Below are positions 11,354 to 23,209 of a stretch of 64,000 nucleotides of DNA, piece after piece. Source of the DNA: Ectobius pallidus (taxonomy: Eukaryota; Arthropoda; Insecta; Blattodea; Ectobiidae); assembly GCA_964059195.1 (NCBI GenBank), contig CAXKWD010000007.1:156969269-157033268 (forward strand). Direction: 5' to 3'. The notes beneath the pieces are model-generated. The model had not been told where the DNA came from. It did no database searches and was given only the letters and a program-made list of their open reading frames with translations. Every line of letters begins with the position of its first letter. Within the stretch, counting starts at the first letter, position 1. A program made the translations under genes and the position numbers.

Positions 11354-12155
11354 TACAGTGTGTCCCACGCAAGAGTTGGCCAATGACGCGGGTTCCTGCG
11401 GCGCGGCGGGCACAGCTCCAACTCCCGAGTGATCGGGTGAAATATCTACGCTAATGAAGCCGCGATCGGTGTTATGATTCAGGTTCTCACATTTACAGTT
11501 GGAATTACAATGAAAATAAACACGTACCTCATCACAAGAGATGTTGGAAATGTTCTCCTCTCGCATCCACACAACACTGACACCATTTTAGGAAATTTTC
11601 TTTCATGCGCATAAGTTCAGCTTCCGAGACAGAGTTCATTTCTCTTATGATAGGCCTATGTGATATTGTCTTTAAGTTCTTCTAACAGCATGTGAATATT
11701 ATTTATGAAGAAACTTGAAAAATAAAGTGTAGGTCAACTTCCCGTACATTACAAAGGAAACGGGTGAAATATCTACGCTAATAAAGCCCGCTGTTGGTGT
11801 ACTTTCTGAACAGAAATTAGATCACACCCACATACATTAGAAGAACTTAAAGACAATATCAGAAGAGAAATTAATTCTATCTCGGAAGCTGAACTTATGC
11901 GCGTGAAAGAGAATGTCTTAAAAAGGTTCCAGTGTTGTGTGGATGCAAGAGGAGGACATTTCCAACATCTCTTATGATGAGGTACGTGGTTATTTTCATT
12001 GTAATTCCAACTGTAAATGTGAGAACCTGAATCATAACACCGATCGCGGCTTCATTAGCGTAGATATTTCACCCGATCACTCGGGAGTTGGAGCTGTGCC
12101 CGCCGCGCCGCAGGAACCCGCGTCATTGGCCAACTCTTGCGTGGGACACACTGTA
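11354..12155. mobile_element. Palindromic IS630/Tc1-mariner-type derivative
   Basis: Begins TACAGTGTGTCCCACGC and ends with its inverse. Arms of more than 300 bp are inverted copies of each other (left about 11356-11700, right about 11835-12153). The paralogue P2 has a single TA here, confirming a TA duplication. Each arm carries the 3' end of the same transposase gene; the left is more decayed. Confidence 0.7.
11822..11977 (+). pseudogene. Transposase C-terminal remnant (IS630/mariner-like)
   Basis: An in-frame stretch of 51 codons to a TGA stop. It contains HTLEELKDNIRREI and ends CCVDARGGHFQHLL. I recall this as the conserved tail that follows the LTPxDFFLWG block in a widespread insect IS630-like (DDE) transposase family. 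The catalytic domain is absent, so it cannot be functional. A frameshifted copy lies in the opposite arm (about 11540-11700, minus). Confidence 0.6.
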
Positions 12156-12208
12156 GAACTGGCTTCGCTCGTATTTACGATGTAGCTTCGCGACCAGTCT
12201 ACCTATAG

Positions 12209-12355
12209 TCTGGCCATTCTAAGAAAGAAACCAGAAATAAACAAAAAGCAGTATCTCTGTCTCACTCTTAGGTCATACGAGTAAATGTGCTAGAGTGAGA
12301 CAGACATACTGGTTTTTGTTTACTTCACGTTTCTTTCTTAGATTGACTAGATTTT
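12209..12355. mobile_element. Short foldback MITE in P1
   Basis: About 145 bp. The arms share TCTAAGAAAGAAAC and GTCTCACTCT-type blocks in inverse orientation. P2 lacks the insert (ACCTAG joins TTTAGGGG directly). A TAG trinucleotide on both sides may be the duplication. Confidence 0.6.
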
Positions 12356-12425
12356 AGTTTAAGGGTGAAATATCAGTTTTGGTCAAAATTACCATAATTA
12401 ATTTTTTGTACTTAAAAATATAATG

Positions 12426-13230
12426 TACAGTCGGTCAAATAAAAAACGTCGGGACTCGTATGCAGTTAAAATTAAAGTTTTTACGCATTAGTTCACAAGT
12501 TTCCTATAAAAAACATAAAATACAGGTCATTCTCGGAACATATGAGGCCATGCGACAGGAGGGAAAAAAATGAACGACGAGGGAAAAAATGACTACGAGA
12601 AAAGCGCAACACACGATATTCAACTTAATGTTTGTCATAATTCATTTTGCTCTGTGTCATCGCGTCACATCCAAATGCTAGCTTGAGAGAAAGTGTAGTT
12701 AGGGCTGTAATGTATGAATGTTTATTTTTACTACAGTTAGGCCGTAGTCTGGTGGTAGTTTTGCAATCATATTGTAATTGACCTGCATTTTTCGGCCTCT
12801 GAAGCAGCGAGAAGGTTCCATATTTCTTAAAGAGCAGCTGACCGGAAGTTTTCATAGGACTGGCCGGCCGCGTATTTCGATGCTAGATTGCTTGCAGAAG
12901 TTGAACGTAAGTTATTGATTTTGCACTACAAGTACCGCTATTATAAAATCTTTAAAAAATGCTCCTTGAATAAACATATTCCTCGCGAATTTATTCATTA
13001 TAATAAAATTATAAGAACATCCATGCAAGAATATGGCGGACGTGAGGCATATAGCCACAGCCTTCTATACATGTTTGTTTTGGAACAAAACTGACTAAAT
13101 AATCAAGAAAATACATGGATAGACAAGAGGCGTGTGTGAACCTAACCTTAAGTCTTCCTGTACATGCGCATATGCTCGTTCGTGATACTTAATCAAATAC
13201 TGCCCGACGTTTTTTATTTGACCGACTGTA
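12426..13230. mobile_element. Tc1/mariner-like MITE, 26-bp perfect TIRs
   Basis: An 805-bp element including the flanking TA. The termini are TACAGTCGGTCAAATAAAAA and its inverse. The P2 segment near 14780 has one TA at the same position, which confirms the insertion and TA duplication. Small internal frames (12625-12855 minus, 12888-13094 plus) show no transposase motif. Confidence 0.8.
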
Positions 13231-13329
13231 CCTTAACGTATATGTTGGCTAAGCTTCAGCATCATCAAGCACTTTAGAGGCTCTCTAATGAAGCGTTATA
13301 AAAAATGCTGCACTTGGTACGTGTTTATA

Positions 13330-13668
13330 TCTTGGCGAGTACGGAGATGGTAACACCTTGGACTCGCATTCGGGAGTTCCCAGGTTCAAATCCCGTGGCC
13401 GGCCAATTTGACATGGATTTTTTCATGGTTTCCCCAGTCGTAAAGCCATATTTACATATCATGAATCATCCTCACTATTCATCCTGTATCATATCCATTT
13501 AAATTAAAATCAGTTGAAATTTACTCCATAAAAATACACCAATAGCAGAAACAATTGACAATCAATAGTTCCATGGCATATGCTACTGTAGAGACACACA
13601 TCCCTAACTCCTGATATGGCCTTGCAGCTAAAAGGAGTATAAACACAGCTGAAATAAAACAAAAAATA
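13330..13668 (+). mobile_element. tRNA-derived SINE
   Basis: An A-box-like GAGTACGGAGATGG and a B box GGTTCAAATCC (13383-13393) lie about 45 bp apart. They are followed by TTTTTTCATGGTTTCCCC, which I recall as typical of insect SINE bodies, and a tail with AGGAGTATAAACA. This is a repeat, not a tRNA gene. Confidence 0.65.
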
Positions 13669-14850
13669 TATTCATGTTAATTTTAATATTAGGCTATAAC
13701 TTACTAAATTAAGTTCATTTCTTGTTTTAAATAATTTTTGAAGGATTTTTGGTGTCAAATTCTTTGCTTAAAGGGCACTTTCTTGAAATTTTAGTTAACC
13801 AAAATCCTATCCTTAATAGAACTGGCTTCGCTCATATTTACGATGTAGGTTCGCATACCAATCTACCTAGTTTAGGGGCAAGGGGTGAAATTTTGCTCAA
13901 AATTACCATGATTTATTTTTACTTCCTCTGCCCGTACCATAGGTACTATAGGTAGAGGAAGTATTGTTTTCGACCCAAAAATTCGAAGTTGAGTTTTTAG
14001 CATATATACACGTTTCAAGGCCCCCTGAATGCAAAAATACTATTTTTGGAAACATGTCTGTGTGTCTGTGTGTCTGTGTGGAATATCTGTGAACAAGCTA
14101 GCTCCAAAACGGAAAATCGTATGAAAACAAAATTTCGTATTTGGGTCAGGTACCTTCTGAAGATGTGATTCGTAGATTGGCGACAAATTTCCCTTATTTT
14201 TAAGGGTACTTTACATGAAGAAATTTTCGTTTTCCGCGATTTTCTCGAAAACGGCTCTAACGATTTTCTTTAAATTTTGCACATGGGTTGCTTATACTAA
14301 GAGCTAAAACTTTTATTAGAAAAATTTTTTCGAGAAAATTCTCTGAGGGTAGTTACAAGCCACCCACTGTTCACCCACTGTTTGTAGAAAGTTTGTCTTA
14401 CGTGATGAACAACTGAATTCGCGCTCTTTCACGGCCTCTTATTCTATATAAGAATGTGAAGTGAGAAAGATGTGTTGTTGGCCATGCATAGAGTAAAGAT
14501 GTATCTGAGGGAAATATTCGATACATTTCGGAAATTATATTTTACGGCAGAAAGTTCAATAAACGTCTGCAGTCATTTGTTCTTTTTTTTTTAAGTTTGT
14601 TATATAGACTGCGCTTTTAGTCGCATCATTGAAAGAAGAGGTATTTATAGGATAACCAGCGTAAAATTGTGTCTTGCGATTCTGTACAAGGATATGTGAA
14701 TACTGCTAACTTTTATTTGGGCAGAGGAAGTTATGTGACTTTCACATCAGATTTTTTTGTACTAAAAGGTATAGTATACCTTAATTTATATGTTGGCTAA
14801 GATTCAGCACGCTCTGGCGCTTTTAAGGCTGTACGAAAAATAAGTAGCCT
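13655..14850. repeat. Paralogous segment P2 (carries HINE-B)
   Basis: Aligns with P1 at 11186-13290. It lacks the three P1 insertions but carries HINE-B between 13920 and 14751, where P1 (around 12400) is uninterrupted. Each copy therefore supplies the other's empty sites. The underlying repeat is not recognised. Confidence 0.65.
13921..14750 (+). mobile_element. HINE-B copy 2
   Basis: The structure matches copy 1: ACTTCCTCTGCCC start, inverse block, hairpin TGTGACTTTCACA, end ATCAG, ATTTTT on both sides. P1 contains a single ATTTTT run (12401-12406) at the equivalent position, so the boundaries are supported by an empty site. Confidence 0.7.
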
Positions 14851-15552
14851 ACGTGTCTTTAATACTATAGAAAATAGAAGTTTCATCCACGACCCCATTA
14901 TCATATTAGGTAGGCCTACCAGTATCTGCTAGTAACATTGCAGACATCTGTGGAATGCGGCATCGATTCTTCTAAACTGAAATGTTAATCTGCGATGTGT
15001 TTAAACCAGAACGGGGGCGGCGGTACCCATTGTTCGCACGAGGTTTAATAAAGTGTTGTGGCGAGACCGCAATAGTGCGTTGAAAGGAGCAGAGTGCATT
15101 CCACCAAGAAAGTCGCTTCTGATTCCCAACGATATAATAGAAAAAAACATGCTCAAGTTGGAATACGGAAATTTCAAAGTCAATATCACTGAATGAGTAG
15201 AAGAAAAGGTGGGGGCAGATTCGTATGGATGGCACGTCTCTTTCACGCTTTCCATTCTATTGGATAAAGAAGCTGCCTTTCTTTCTTTATTTCTTTCTGC
15301 TCTGCCTCTTTCGCTATTCTTTTGTGTAACTGATGGACATTCGCGCTTCCAGCAGAATTCCAAGTCTTATTATGATTATCGTCACCACCGACACCAATTC
15401 GCAGTTAATGCGATTTACATAACAAATCAGAAATATTAATGTTAATTAATATTAATAACATCATTGGCGCTGTTACAAGAGTGATGTAGTTTCCTAAGTT
15501 CATGACAGACTGCTGATGAAATATTTCGAACCATCATTCGTTTTAACTCAAT
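14851..15552. other. No supported gene
   Basis: Contains a 120-codon minus-strand frame (15001-15363) with no recognisable domain; the plus strand of the same stretch is CT-rich. I treat it as non-coding. Confidence 0.4.
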
Positions 15553-16030
15553 TTATGACGGGACATGGTAAATATTTCAAAGATTTCACATACCTTCTAT
15601 TGATGGATATTTTTGTCCATGTGGACATGATGAACAAACTGTTGAACATCTTGTTTTAGACTGCCCATTTCATGGTTACAAGCGCCACATACTAAAGAAA
15701 CATTTAACTAAGCATAATAAGGATTTGGGTTATCCAATGATTGACTTTTTAAAAACCAATGCTGTTTCACAGAATTTAAAACATTTGTCAACAAAGTTTT
15801 TAAAGCGCTGTGATCAATTCTCACAACAATTTCTATGATTTTTTAAAAAAATAATGTAACTTTGTAATGTTTTGTGTTTATGTTCACTTCAGTTTATTGT
15901 TTTACTGCCACATTTTAAAATATTTTGCATGTCATAATTATAACTTATTTATTCTGAAACTATAGCCCTAGCATACCTAGGTAAAATAGGGCTCTTGCAC
16001 TTGGGGATTTAATAAATAAATAAATAAATA
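15553..16030 (+). pseudogene. LINE 3' end: ORF2 C terminus and tail
   Basis: Begins with TGHG in one frame, then shifts to a frame reading RFHIPSIDGYFCPCGHDEQ ... HLVLDCPFHGYKRH. This is the CCHC-type zinc knuckle that ends ORF2 of non-LTR retrotransposons. It stops at TGA 15836-15838. The 3' UTR ends in a shared ATAGCCCTAG...ATAGGGCT block and (AAAT)n. It is severely 5'-truncated and frameshifted, so dead. The same 3' UTR end appears at 24657-24755. Confidence 0.7.
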
Positions 16031-16100
16031 TTATTAATAACTGCCTCGCTATGTAATAAAAAACCATTATCCAAAAATGCTAAATTGAGGCATTAAAAAA

Positions 16101-16612
16101 CTGTAATCTTACCAGAAGCTCTGTACGCAACAGAGACCTTCTCAGATAAAAGAATAAGCAAAACAGAGAAGAGAATCTTAAGGAAAATTATGGGACCAAT
16201 TTGGGAGAATAACATATACAAACTGACACCAGAAAAGGAGTTATACAAACAGAAAAAAATAGGCCATACTTTCAGGAAAAGAATATTAAGATTCTATGGC
16301 CACATTTTCAGAATGGAAAGAGACAGACTTACCAAATAAATTTTTCATCGCTATGTAAGTAAAAAAACTTAACCAGCATTTTTCAAGGAAGTTGAAGAAG
16401 ATTTGAAATTACTCAATATCAAAAAGGAGGATATTCCAAACAGAGAAAAGTTTAGGAAAGCAATATTTGATGGCGAATTTCCAGAGAAGCCCAAGAAGAA
16501 AACGGGAAGTAAATGGACGAAAGAACGGAAACAGCAACATCGCGTAAGAAAGAAGAAGTTTTGGGAAGACAAGAAGAAGACAATTGTTTCACGTGGTCCT
16601 AAGCTGGCCTAA
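16101..16612 (+). pseudogene. Non-LTR retrotransposon ORF2 C-terminal remnant
   Basis: Reads LPEALYATETF, then a basic stretch (ILRKIMGP) and RILRFYGHIFRMERDRLTK before a stop. After a frame break the open stretch 16403-16612 continues with KLLNIKKEDIPNREKF and a lysine-rich tail. I recall this order (EALYA, ILRKI, GHxxRM, then REKFR and Lys-rich end) from insect non-LTR elements. Reverse transcriptase and endonuclease are absent. Confidence in class is moderate, in family low. Confidence 0.6.
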
Positions 16613-16620
16613 TCGAAAGA

Positions 16621-17551
16621 AATAAAAAACTGCCTCATTGTAATTATTAACAGTTCAATTTATGTTTCATATTTTATGGTAAGTAAAAATGTTAAATTTC
16701 GGTAGAAAAATTTGGTTAATTTTGGTGTTATTTCGCATAACAATTTCGTATACAATCTTGCATACAAAAAAGTCAGGTAAACTCATATAACAAAGTGCCG
16801 GAATGCTTTTGTTTAATCAATGATAATTGCAATTATGATATGAAGAAAAGAAGTTATTTTTGTAATCGATTTCCGAGTTAAGTTCCAGGGCTTCTTAATG
16901 AAAAATTATGTTGGAAAATTGTAAACCAGCCTTTTAACCTTTCTTATGGAACAATTAATTCAAGACAATAAATCGACTTCCGACGTAAAATACGTAAAAC
17001 TACTAGAAAACTACATATTTTTGGAAGTGATTCAGGGTATTAGCAATAGAACGTAACCAGAAATTAGTTACAATGGTGAGTTAAGGCAATTGTCTTTAGA
17101 ACAAAGCAACAAGTTATATTATTTCAATGGATAAAAACTGGTTGCCAAATTCTCTGTGCTGAATCCAGTTTAGTTTTTTGTTACCTTAGCCCCCTTTCTT
17201 TTTTGTTGCAAAATTTCTTTTGAGAAGGTCTTTTAATATTTCCTCTTTATGTGAGTTATTATTTAGTAGTTTTCTCTGAGCCCCTCTTCCTGTAGTCTAC
17301 TGTATAACATTGTAATTGTACGAGCTGCAGGGACTCAAAATAACCACGTGTCTGGATGATTGCTTTATCTTGTACATCAGCCGCATTGTTGTATTCAGTG
17401 GTTACACTTCCAACACCTAGGGGGCGTCCATTCATGTAACAGGATCAGTTAACGCCACTGAACACTCGACTGGTGGATGGGACTCACACACACACCATAG
17501 TGAAGTCCCATCACTTAATCTATTTTCATATTTTATGAAGAACAATGTTCA
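16621..17551. other. No gene; HINE-A end fragment
   Basis: 16768-16890 is the hairpin end of a HINE-A copy (minus), truncated after about 120 bp. The remainder is unique AT-rich DNA without recognised features. Confidence 0.45.
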
Positions 17552-17559
17552 ATACAATG

Positions 17560-18877
17560 CAGTGGCGTCGCGTGGGTAAAATATTTGGGTGTTCACATGG
17601 GGCTAAAAATATAAAAACAAAATACAGGACTTACGAATCTCATCATTTGTAGAGAAAATGTACTCTTCTTTCTTTCTGTGCAGCGAACTTCTCCATAACT
17701 TTAAAGTTGAAGTCTTTCTTCTCGCGCACTAGACGTTTCTCTATTGCCAGCATTGCAAGTGCTGCACGGTATTCACACATTAATAAATAAAATTACTTTT
17801 AAGTTCACTGGTAGTTAACGAACTAGCCTATTGAATGCATTTCCCAAATGGTTATAGTAGTGAACTATATATACTGTTCTACTCTTTAACTACTATAACT
17901 ATTCTTTAAACTAGGCTAGAATTATTAATATTATATACACTACTAAACTAAACAATCAATCGCGACATCACAAAGAAACTACTACTTCACGCTGTGAGAA
18001 TTCCAATTGAACTGATACGGAATTCCTGTTTGGGAGAGAATGTAACTGTAAACTTCGCACCCCTTACTACAAACATGAACAGCACACCACCTACCACCCG
18101 CTGGTTAATCTTTGCTGGCCAGGAAAAAAAAATTATATTTTGAAGTTTTGAGCAAAACTCATGGTATAGACAGGGATAGAAGACTGTGTTGCAACTTATA
18201 CCTTCCAGCTGAGGGTGAAAGAGAAATCACTCTTCGGCTATGTATCAATGTACTAAAGTAAATATTTATTTATTTATGAATAATTATAATAATGGCATAT
18301 TGATGTAGGTAATTGTGACATAAACGACGGAATGTAGAGGAAATAAACAGCAAATCAAAGCTTCACTGTGAATTGGGACAATGCGACAACACTGTTCACA
18401 CCTATATAATAAGGGAAGATGGATGGGTCATAAAACAAGTTCCCTCTGGCAGCTCGCAAGTTGGATGAGATGGAGGGGTGGTAAGAAAAATACGTCGGAG
18501 AACTGTAGTGCCATAGAGCTCTGAGTTTACTGATGTTGCCGTCTTCAGTTGAAGGGGGAAAAATCAGATGCGTTGCCCGATGCTGCCCTCTTAAGGTCGG
18601 GTGCACGAATGACGTGTGATCCTGTCACACGTGCTAGCTGCGGAGCCCCTGCTAACTTTAGGTTATGCAAAAGGCAATACTAAGAGGTTCACCCCTTAGC
18701 TAGTGAACCACCTCGAGGAAGCCCGCAAAAGGGAACAAAATACACATCTTTCTATACAGCGAGACGGCAAACCATACAAGAATTATTATTTATTCAATAA
18801 TGCTGACAAAATTAGATAAGATAAGAATTATTAGGGGGTTCACGTGCTCATGTGATCCTATGCAGGAGACGCCACTG
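17560..18877. mobile_element. Non-autonomous hAT element
   Basis: Starts CAGTGGCGTCGCG and ends with the inverse of CAGTGGCGTCTCC. The flanking duplication is ATACAATG (17552-17559 and 18878-18885). 1,318 bp. Internal small frames, such as 18355-18606 minus, show no transposase similarity. Confidence 0.85.
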
Positions 18878-18986
18878 ATACAATGCAATTCAAGAAGAAA
18901 TAAAACCTTGCCTTTAATAGAACCAAAATACTTCACCTCTTCTGGCTCTAAACATAGCAATTATTATGGTCCAAGACTCTTATCAG

Positions 18987-19706
18987 TAGACTTCGGATTT
19001 TAGGTAAAAACCTATTTTAATCCTTAAGTGATATATGGACGAAAACTTGTGTATGCATATTTCATAAGTAACTGTACCTAAAACTGATACTTTTACAGGA
19101 CCTAAAACAGCCTATTTTTACGTTAAAGCCTAATATTGCCTTTTTACTCGTTTTTTCTCTAAAGTTCAAAATAAGTTATTTTTTGTTATAAATTCTAGCA
19201 TTTATTTTCAGTTCATACTAAATTTTTAGCTCGAAATGTGCAGTACATGACACATTTGTGACGTGGTTTCGTCTTCAGTAGAAAAATTCCTTGGAATTCC
19301 CAAGAAAATGTAGTGTTCTTCTCCCAACTTCCACATCCAGTAAAAAAAAAAAAAAAAGTAGTTCTCTGAATCACTGAGGGATACAAGGGGTTGAATATGC
19401 TAGCGTGCGTAGCTTCTGGGCACAGGGATTAAGTTTTCACTCTTATGGTAGTAATAGAGGCCCTAGTAATAGGTTAATATAATTCTGTGTACCATAGGCC
19501 TATATATGTTTTATCATGATTATTGATTAATGGTGCCTTCAATAAATATAATATTCTGCATTGCAATTGAGATATTTCAGAAAATTGGCAACTTAACGAT
19601 TTTATAAGAGACTATTTATCGATTTTTAGAACCTATTTTCCAATTTTCAGAGCCTATTTTAGGTACCTAAAACAGCATTTCTAGCAACCTAAAAGTCCGA
19701 AGTCTA
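18987..19706. mobile_element. hAT-like element with repeated CCTATTTT motif
   Basis: Termini TAGACTTCGG...TTTTAGGT and inverse. Flanked by CTTATCAG and CTTATCAC (7 of 8 identical). Blocks such as CCTATTTT and CCTAAAACAGC recur near both ends, as expected for subterminal transposase-binding motifs. No coding frame. Confidence 0.7.
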
Positions 19707-20056
19707 CTTATCACTATAGACACTTCAAAATCTTGCAGTTACCTAAGCCGTCTTTTTCTGTCATGTTCTTGGGGATAGTCGTAATCGTCAAGTTGAAAAA
19801 ATAGGATTCCTCGTTTCCAAGAATTTCCTGAAGAAAATATGCAATTGAAAGAAATTAATTTGTATAGGCTAGATATAATGCATCATGAAATTTTAATGAA
19901 GTCCTAAAGAAATAAAATCAGGTAAACTGATACAACAAAGTGCCAGAATGCTTTTGTTTAATCAGTGATAATTGCAATTATGATATGCAGAAAAGAAGTT
20001 ATTTTTGTAATCTATCTCAGAGTTAAGCTCCAGATCGATTCCAGGGCTTACGGAAG

Positions 20057-20235
20057 CATAGGCGTAGTAAAATTTTAAAAATTAAGATGCACAATAACGA
20101 CTTTTAAGCTTCCCACGCTTTATACTCATATTAAGTAATTTATAAGCACACTTTAAAAAATTGTACAATTTTCCTTTTTTTAATCCATGGGGGGGGGGGT
20201 TCAAACCCCCAAAACTCCCCCTCGTTACGCCTCTG
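20057..20235. mobile_element. hAT-like MITE, 179 bp
   Basis: Termini CATAGGCGTA and CAGAGGCGTA (inverse of right end). Duplication TACGGAAG at 20049-20056 and 20236-20243. Removing it restores the HINE-A sequence GGGCTTACGGAAGAACAAAGG found in sister copies, so the boundaries are exact. Confidence 0.85.
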
Positions 20236-20726
20236 TACGGAAGAACAAAGGTCTAAAGTTTGATACTAACCTTAATTCATACTCGTATACACTGATATAA
20301 GAAATTCTTAAAATATGTGAACATTTCACAAAAATGCTCTGTCAAAGAACTCCGCTTAATGTACATAGGCCTAATTATTTCACAGTAATATACCTTCTGT
20401 ATATAACAGTATTCATGTAGTATTCATTTCAACTTGAACAACGAAATAAACAAACATCTGACTGCACTGGAGTCAAGGCCCTCAATGATTAGAAACGCGG
20501 CATTGTAGTATTGTCATCATTTCCCATTTAAAAAGCATGTGACATTTAATTAGTCGTTACTCCGGTACCCCGATTTGGTCCAAACTAAATAGGCTTCTTC
20601 CCATGAACATTATAAATGCGTATACCTATTTTCATGAAAATCCGATACAGCGTATTTGAGTTATCACGCGTACAGACACACGGATGGACGAACAGAAATT
20701 TTCCTGCTCTCCACACAGTCTCGTAA

Positions 20727-21196
20727 TAGTATATTGCGATACAAGTGCCGCAAGGCACGTTTACGGGTCGAGGAAACAGATTGAAAACCCGAGGCGCAGC
20801 CGAGGGTTTTTAAGTTTTCGAGACCCGTAAATCCCTTTACGGCCCGTGTGTTGCATGCTATTTTTTGCACGATGATTATTTATATCAATTTAATTATATT
20901 AATTGTGATATTACCTGAAAATATTATGTAAATACATTCTTGAAAATAGATGTTTATTTCAGAAAGTGATTCGCATGTGTTTGTTGTTATGGGAACCGAA
21001 TATTTGTCCTGGGGGCCATGTCCATAAAGGCTTGTATTATGAAGTGTATCGTAATGAATTATGACGTAGCGCTTGGACCGGAAGTGTTTTAACCTCATCG
21101 CAACCGGCCTTAGCAACAAGACTGTGTGGGAATGTCAACTTACGATCCATGTAAACAAAGTTCGTAAGTACCACTTACTAGCTAAGGAGTGCAAAA
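20727..21196 (+). mobile_element. Element D copy 2
   Basis: Starts TAGTATATTGCGATAC and ends GAGTGCAAAA. A strong imperfect hairpin lies at about 20762-20835. It interrupts the HINE-A 3' region between CTCGTAA and AGTACC. Family unknown. Confidence 0.5.
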
Positions 21197-21216
21197 AGTA
21201 CCATTCTGGCACTTAT

Positions 21217-21602
21217 AATAAATACAACACGCAATCTTGTTGATCGGGATAGGCTACTTGATGTAGAGTCCATGAGTAAGGTTCAGTGAGGGGTGCAGGC
21301 TACCCCCAGGCTAAGTGTCGGATGCAGGGAGAACTTGTCTCATTTGTTGCAACACTAAGTAGCCCATTCATACTGTAAACACGTCCTGGGGCGAGGATTC
21401 GCTGCATTCCAACCTGAAAACATTTATTTATTGCGGAGAATGAAAAGTATAGCTACCCGGTTTCAAAATTATTATCTTATTAATAATTCCTGAACTCAGT
21501 TCCTCAGGTAAATTGTAAATCCATGCCGGACGGCCAAGAAAACAGTTAACCAAACGATTAGGCTCATAATTTATTTCTTGTACCCTAATAAGCGAATTTT
21601 AA
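21217..21602. other. No gene seen
   Basis: Unique AT-rich DNA between two element D copies. No frame or RNA gene recognised. Confidence 0.45.
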
Positions 21603-22072
21603 TAGTATATTGCGATACTAGTTCCGTAAGCGGTGCATACGCATCGAGGAAAGAGTTTGTTCGATTTCCGAGATCCGTTAGTCGCTTACGGAACGAGTAT
21701 TGCATGCTATTTTTTGCACGATAATTATTTATATTAATTTAATTATATTAATTGAGATATTAGCTGAAAATATTATGTAACATTATTGGAAATAGATGTT
21801 ATATTTTAGTAAATGATTCGCATGTGTTGGTTGTTATGGGGACCGAATATTTGTCCTGTTAAAGTCGCCCCAAACTAGGGGGCCTTGGTTCCGGTCTTCC
21901 ATAAAGGCTTGTATTATGATGGTTTTACTTACGGTACGTGTGCTTTTTGTAATATTTACAGCACTGAGATTTCTTTTGTTTTCATAGCAACCAGATTGCG
22001 TGCGGGAATGTCAAGTTACGATCCACGGCAACAATATTCGTAAGTACCACTAATTAGGTACGTCGTGCAAAA
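21603..22072 (+). mobile_element. Element D copy 3 (diverged)
   Basis: Same start (TAGTATATTGCGATAC), same core (GCATGCTATTTTTTGCACGAT) and GTGCAAAA end, but the hairpin arm sequences differ strongly while remaining complementary. TTAA lies just outside the left end and one base beyond the right end, which may be a duplication or chance. Confidence 0.5.
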
Positions 22073-22302
22073 CTTAATTGTTAATATTATTTCGAGTTAT
22101 TTTTTGCAATTTTATTATAAATGTAAGCAATCTATAGAACCCTGTAAGATACTTATGCATTTAAGTTTTTTTTTTCTAAACAAAACAGCCGAGTAGGACG
22201 TACTTGTATATTTGAATTACGCAGACCAGGATACGTTAAATTCAGAAAATAATAATTAGGAAGAATAGTCGAGAGGCTTTGGTAAATAAATTTTTATTAT
22301 GT

Positions 22303-22585
22303 ATTTTAAGTCCGCCGCCATGGGTGTATAGGTACCATATTTGCCTTCCACCCAGGAGGTCCGGATTCGATTCCCGGCCGGGTAGTGGGTTTTTCAGTAA
22401 CGAAAACTCCCCGGGTTCAGGACTGGACATCACTCAGGAAAATTATTGGCTATATCAAAAAGCCTCAAATTAAAGTGGTGACTGCTAGAATAGGGTATAG
22501 GGTATTCACAATAGATCTATTGAAGTCGCAGTGTTGAGAAGACGAAGGGCTTACACTACCCCTCGTTAATCTAATCTGATCTAAT
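22303..22585 (+). mobile_element. tRNA-derived SINE
   Basis: An A-box-like GGGTGTATAGG and B box GGATTCGATTCCC (22363-22375), followed by GGCCGGGTAGTGGGTTTTTC and a SINE body, ending with TCTAATCTGATCTAAT-type repeats. Confidence 0.65.
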
Positions 22586-22657
22586 GCGTTTTAAAGACAA
22601 TTATTTCAAATACATAATATCAGTTTAACATAAGATGTTGTGAACAATATTAAATGA

Positions 22658-23097
22658 CTAATGCCCGGTTTCTATAAACTCGTGATATACCTATGGGTAA
22701 ATTATCCATGGGCAAATTAGTTCCTAATCACCCACAATTATATAACGAGCAAGGCCTTGGAGTTGTACAGTTAATTTAATTCAGAAGGCTTTGATTTTCA
22801 TTGTTTAAATTATCGTTGATCCTACGAGAGGTTAAATTTTATCCAGCCATCCATGAAAGGATAAATTAACCCGACGATTTACCCTTGGAAAGATCTAGCC
22901 CGAGTTTGTAGGAACATTTTTTCTGTCATTTTCATATTTACCCAGAGGACATTTATCTAGAAACTCGCCACAAGTGTAGCCTATGTGATTGTTACCTTTA
23001 AATTATTTGAGCTTGTAAAAGTTATTCTTGTGTAAATTCTGTCCATTGGATAATTTACCCATAGGTAATTCACGAGTTTATAGAAACCGGGCATTAG
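22658..23097. mobile_element. MITE with long TIRs (CTAATGCCCGG)
   Basis: A 440-bp element whose termini are complementary over about 55 bp with small gaps, starting CTAATGCCCGGTTTCTATAA. The duplication is unclear, so the superfamily is not assigned. No coding frame. Confidence 0.7.
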
Positions 23098-23209
23098 TTA
23101 AAAGTCGGATATGTTAGGCCTACATTTTTCCAGGAAATAAGCCTATGATATCCTCATCAAGTTTTCCTTTACTTCATCCTGGTCAACGGCTTTGCGTTGT
23201 AAATGAAAT

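Larger units (their letters stand above)
11186..13290. repeat. Paralogous segment P1 with three insertions
   Basis: The pieces 11186-11353, 12156-12210, 12355-12425 and 13231-13290 align in order with the segment at 13655-14850 (P2). The gaps in the alignment are the elements at 11354, 12209 and 12426. P2 shows the uninterrupted sequence at each site, so it serves as the empty allele. Confidence 0.7.
19917..21216 (-). mobile_element. HINE-A copy with two nested insertions
   Basis: The hairpin end ATCAGGTAAACTGAT lies at 19917, preceded by AATAAA. The other end ...TTCTGGCACTT is at 21214, followed 2 nt later by AATAAA. A hAT MITE (20057-20235) and element D (20727-21196) are inserted within it. 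One internal unit remains (20565-20680). Confidence 0.65.

Noticed and set aside
15001..15363. 120-codon minus-strand frame
   Set aside because: No recognisable domain, and part of it is the complement of a CT-rich low-complexity tract.
15512..15538. Hammerhead-like CTGATGA near 15512
   Set aside because: It is followed by CGAAC where GAAA is needed, and has no convincing stem II or stem I.
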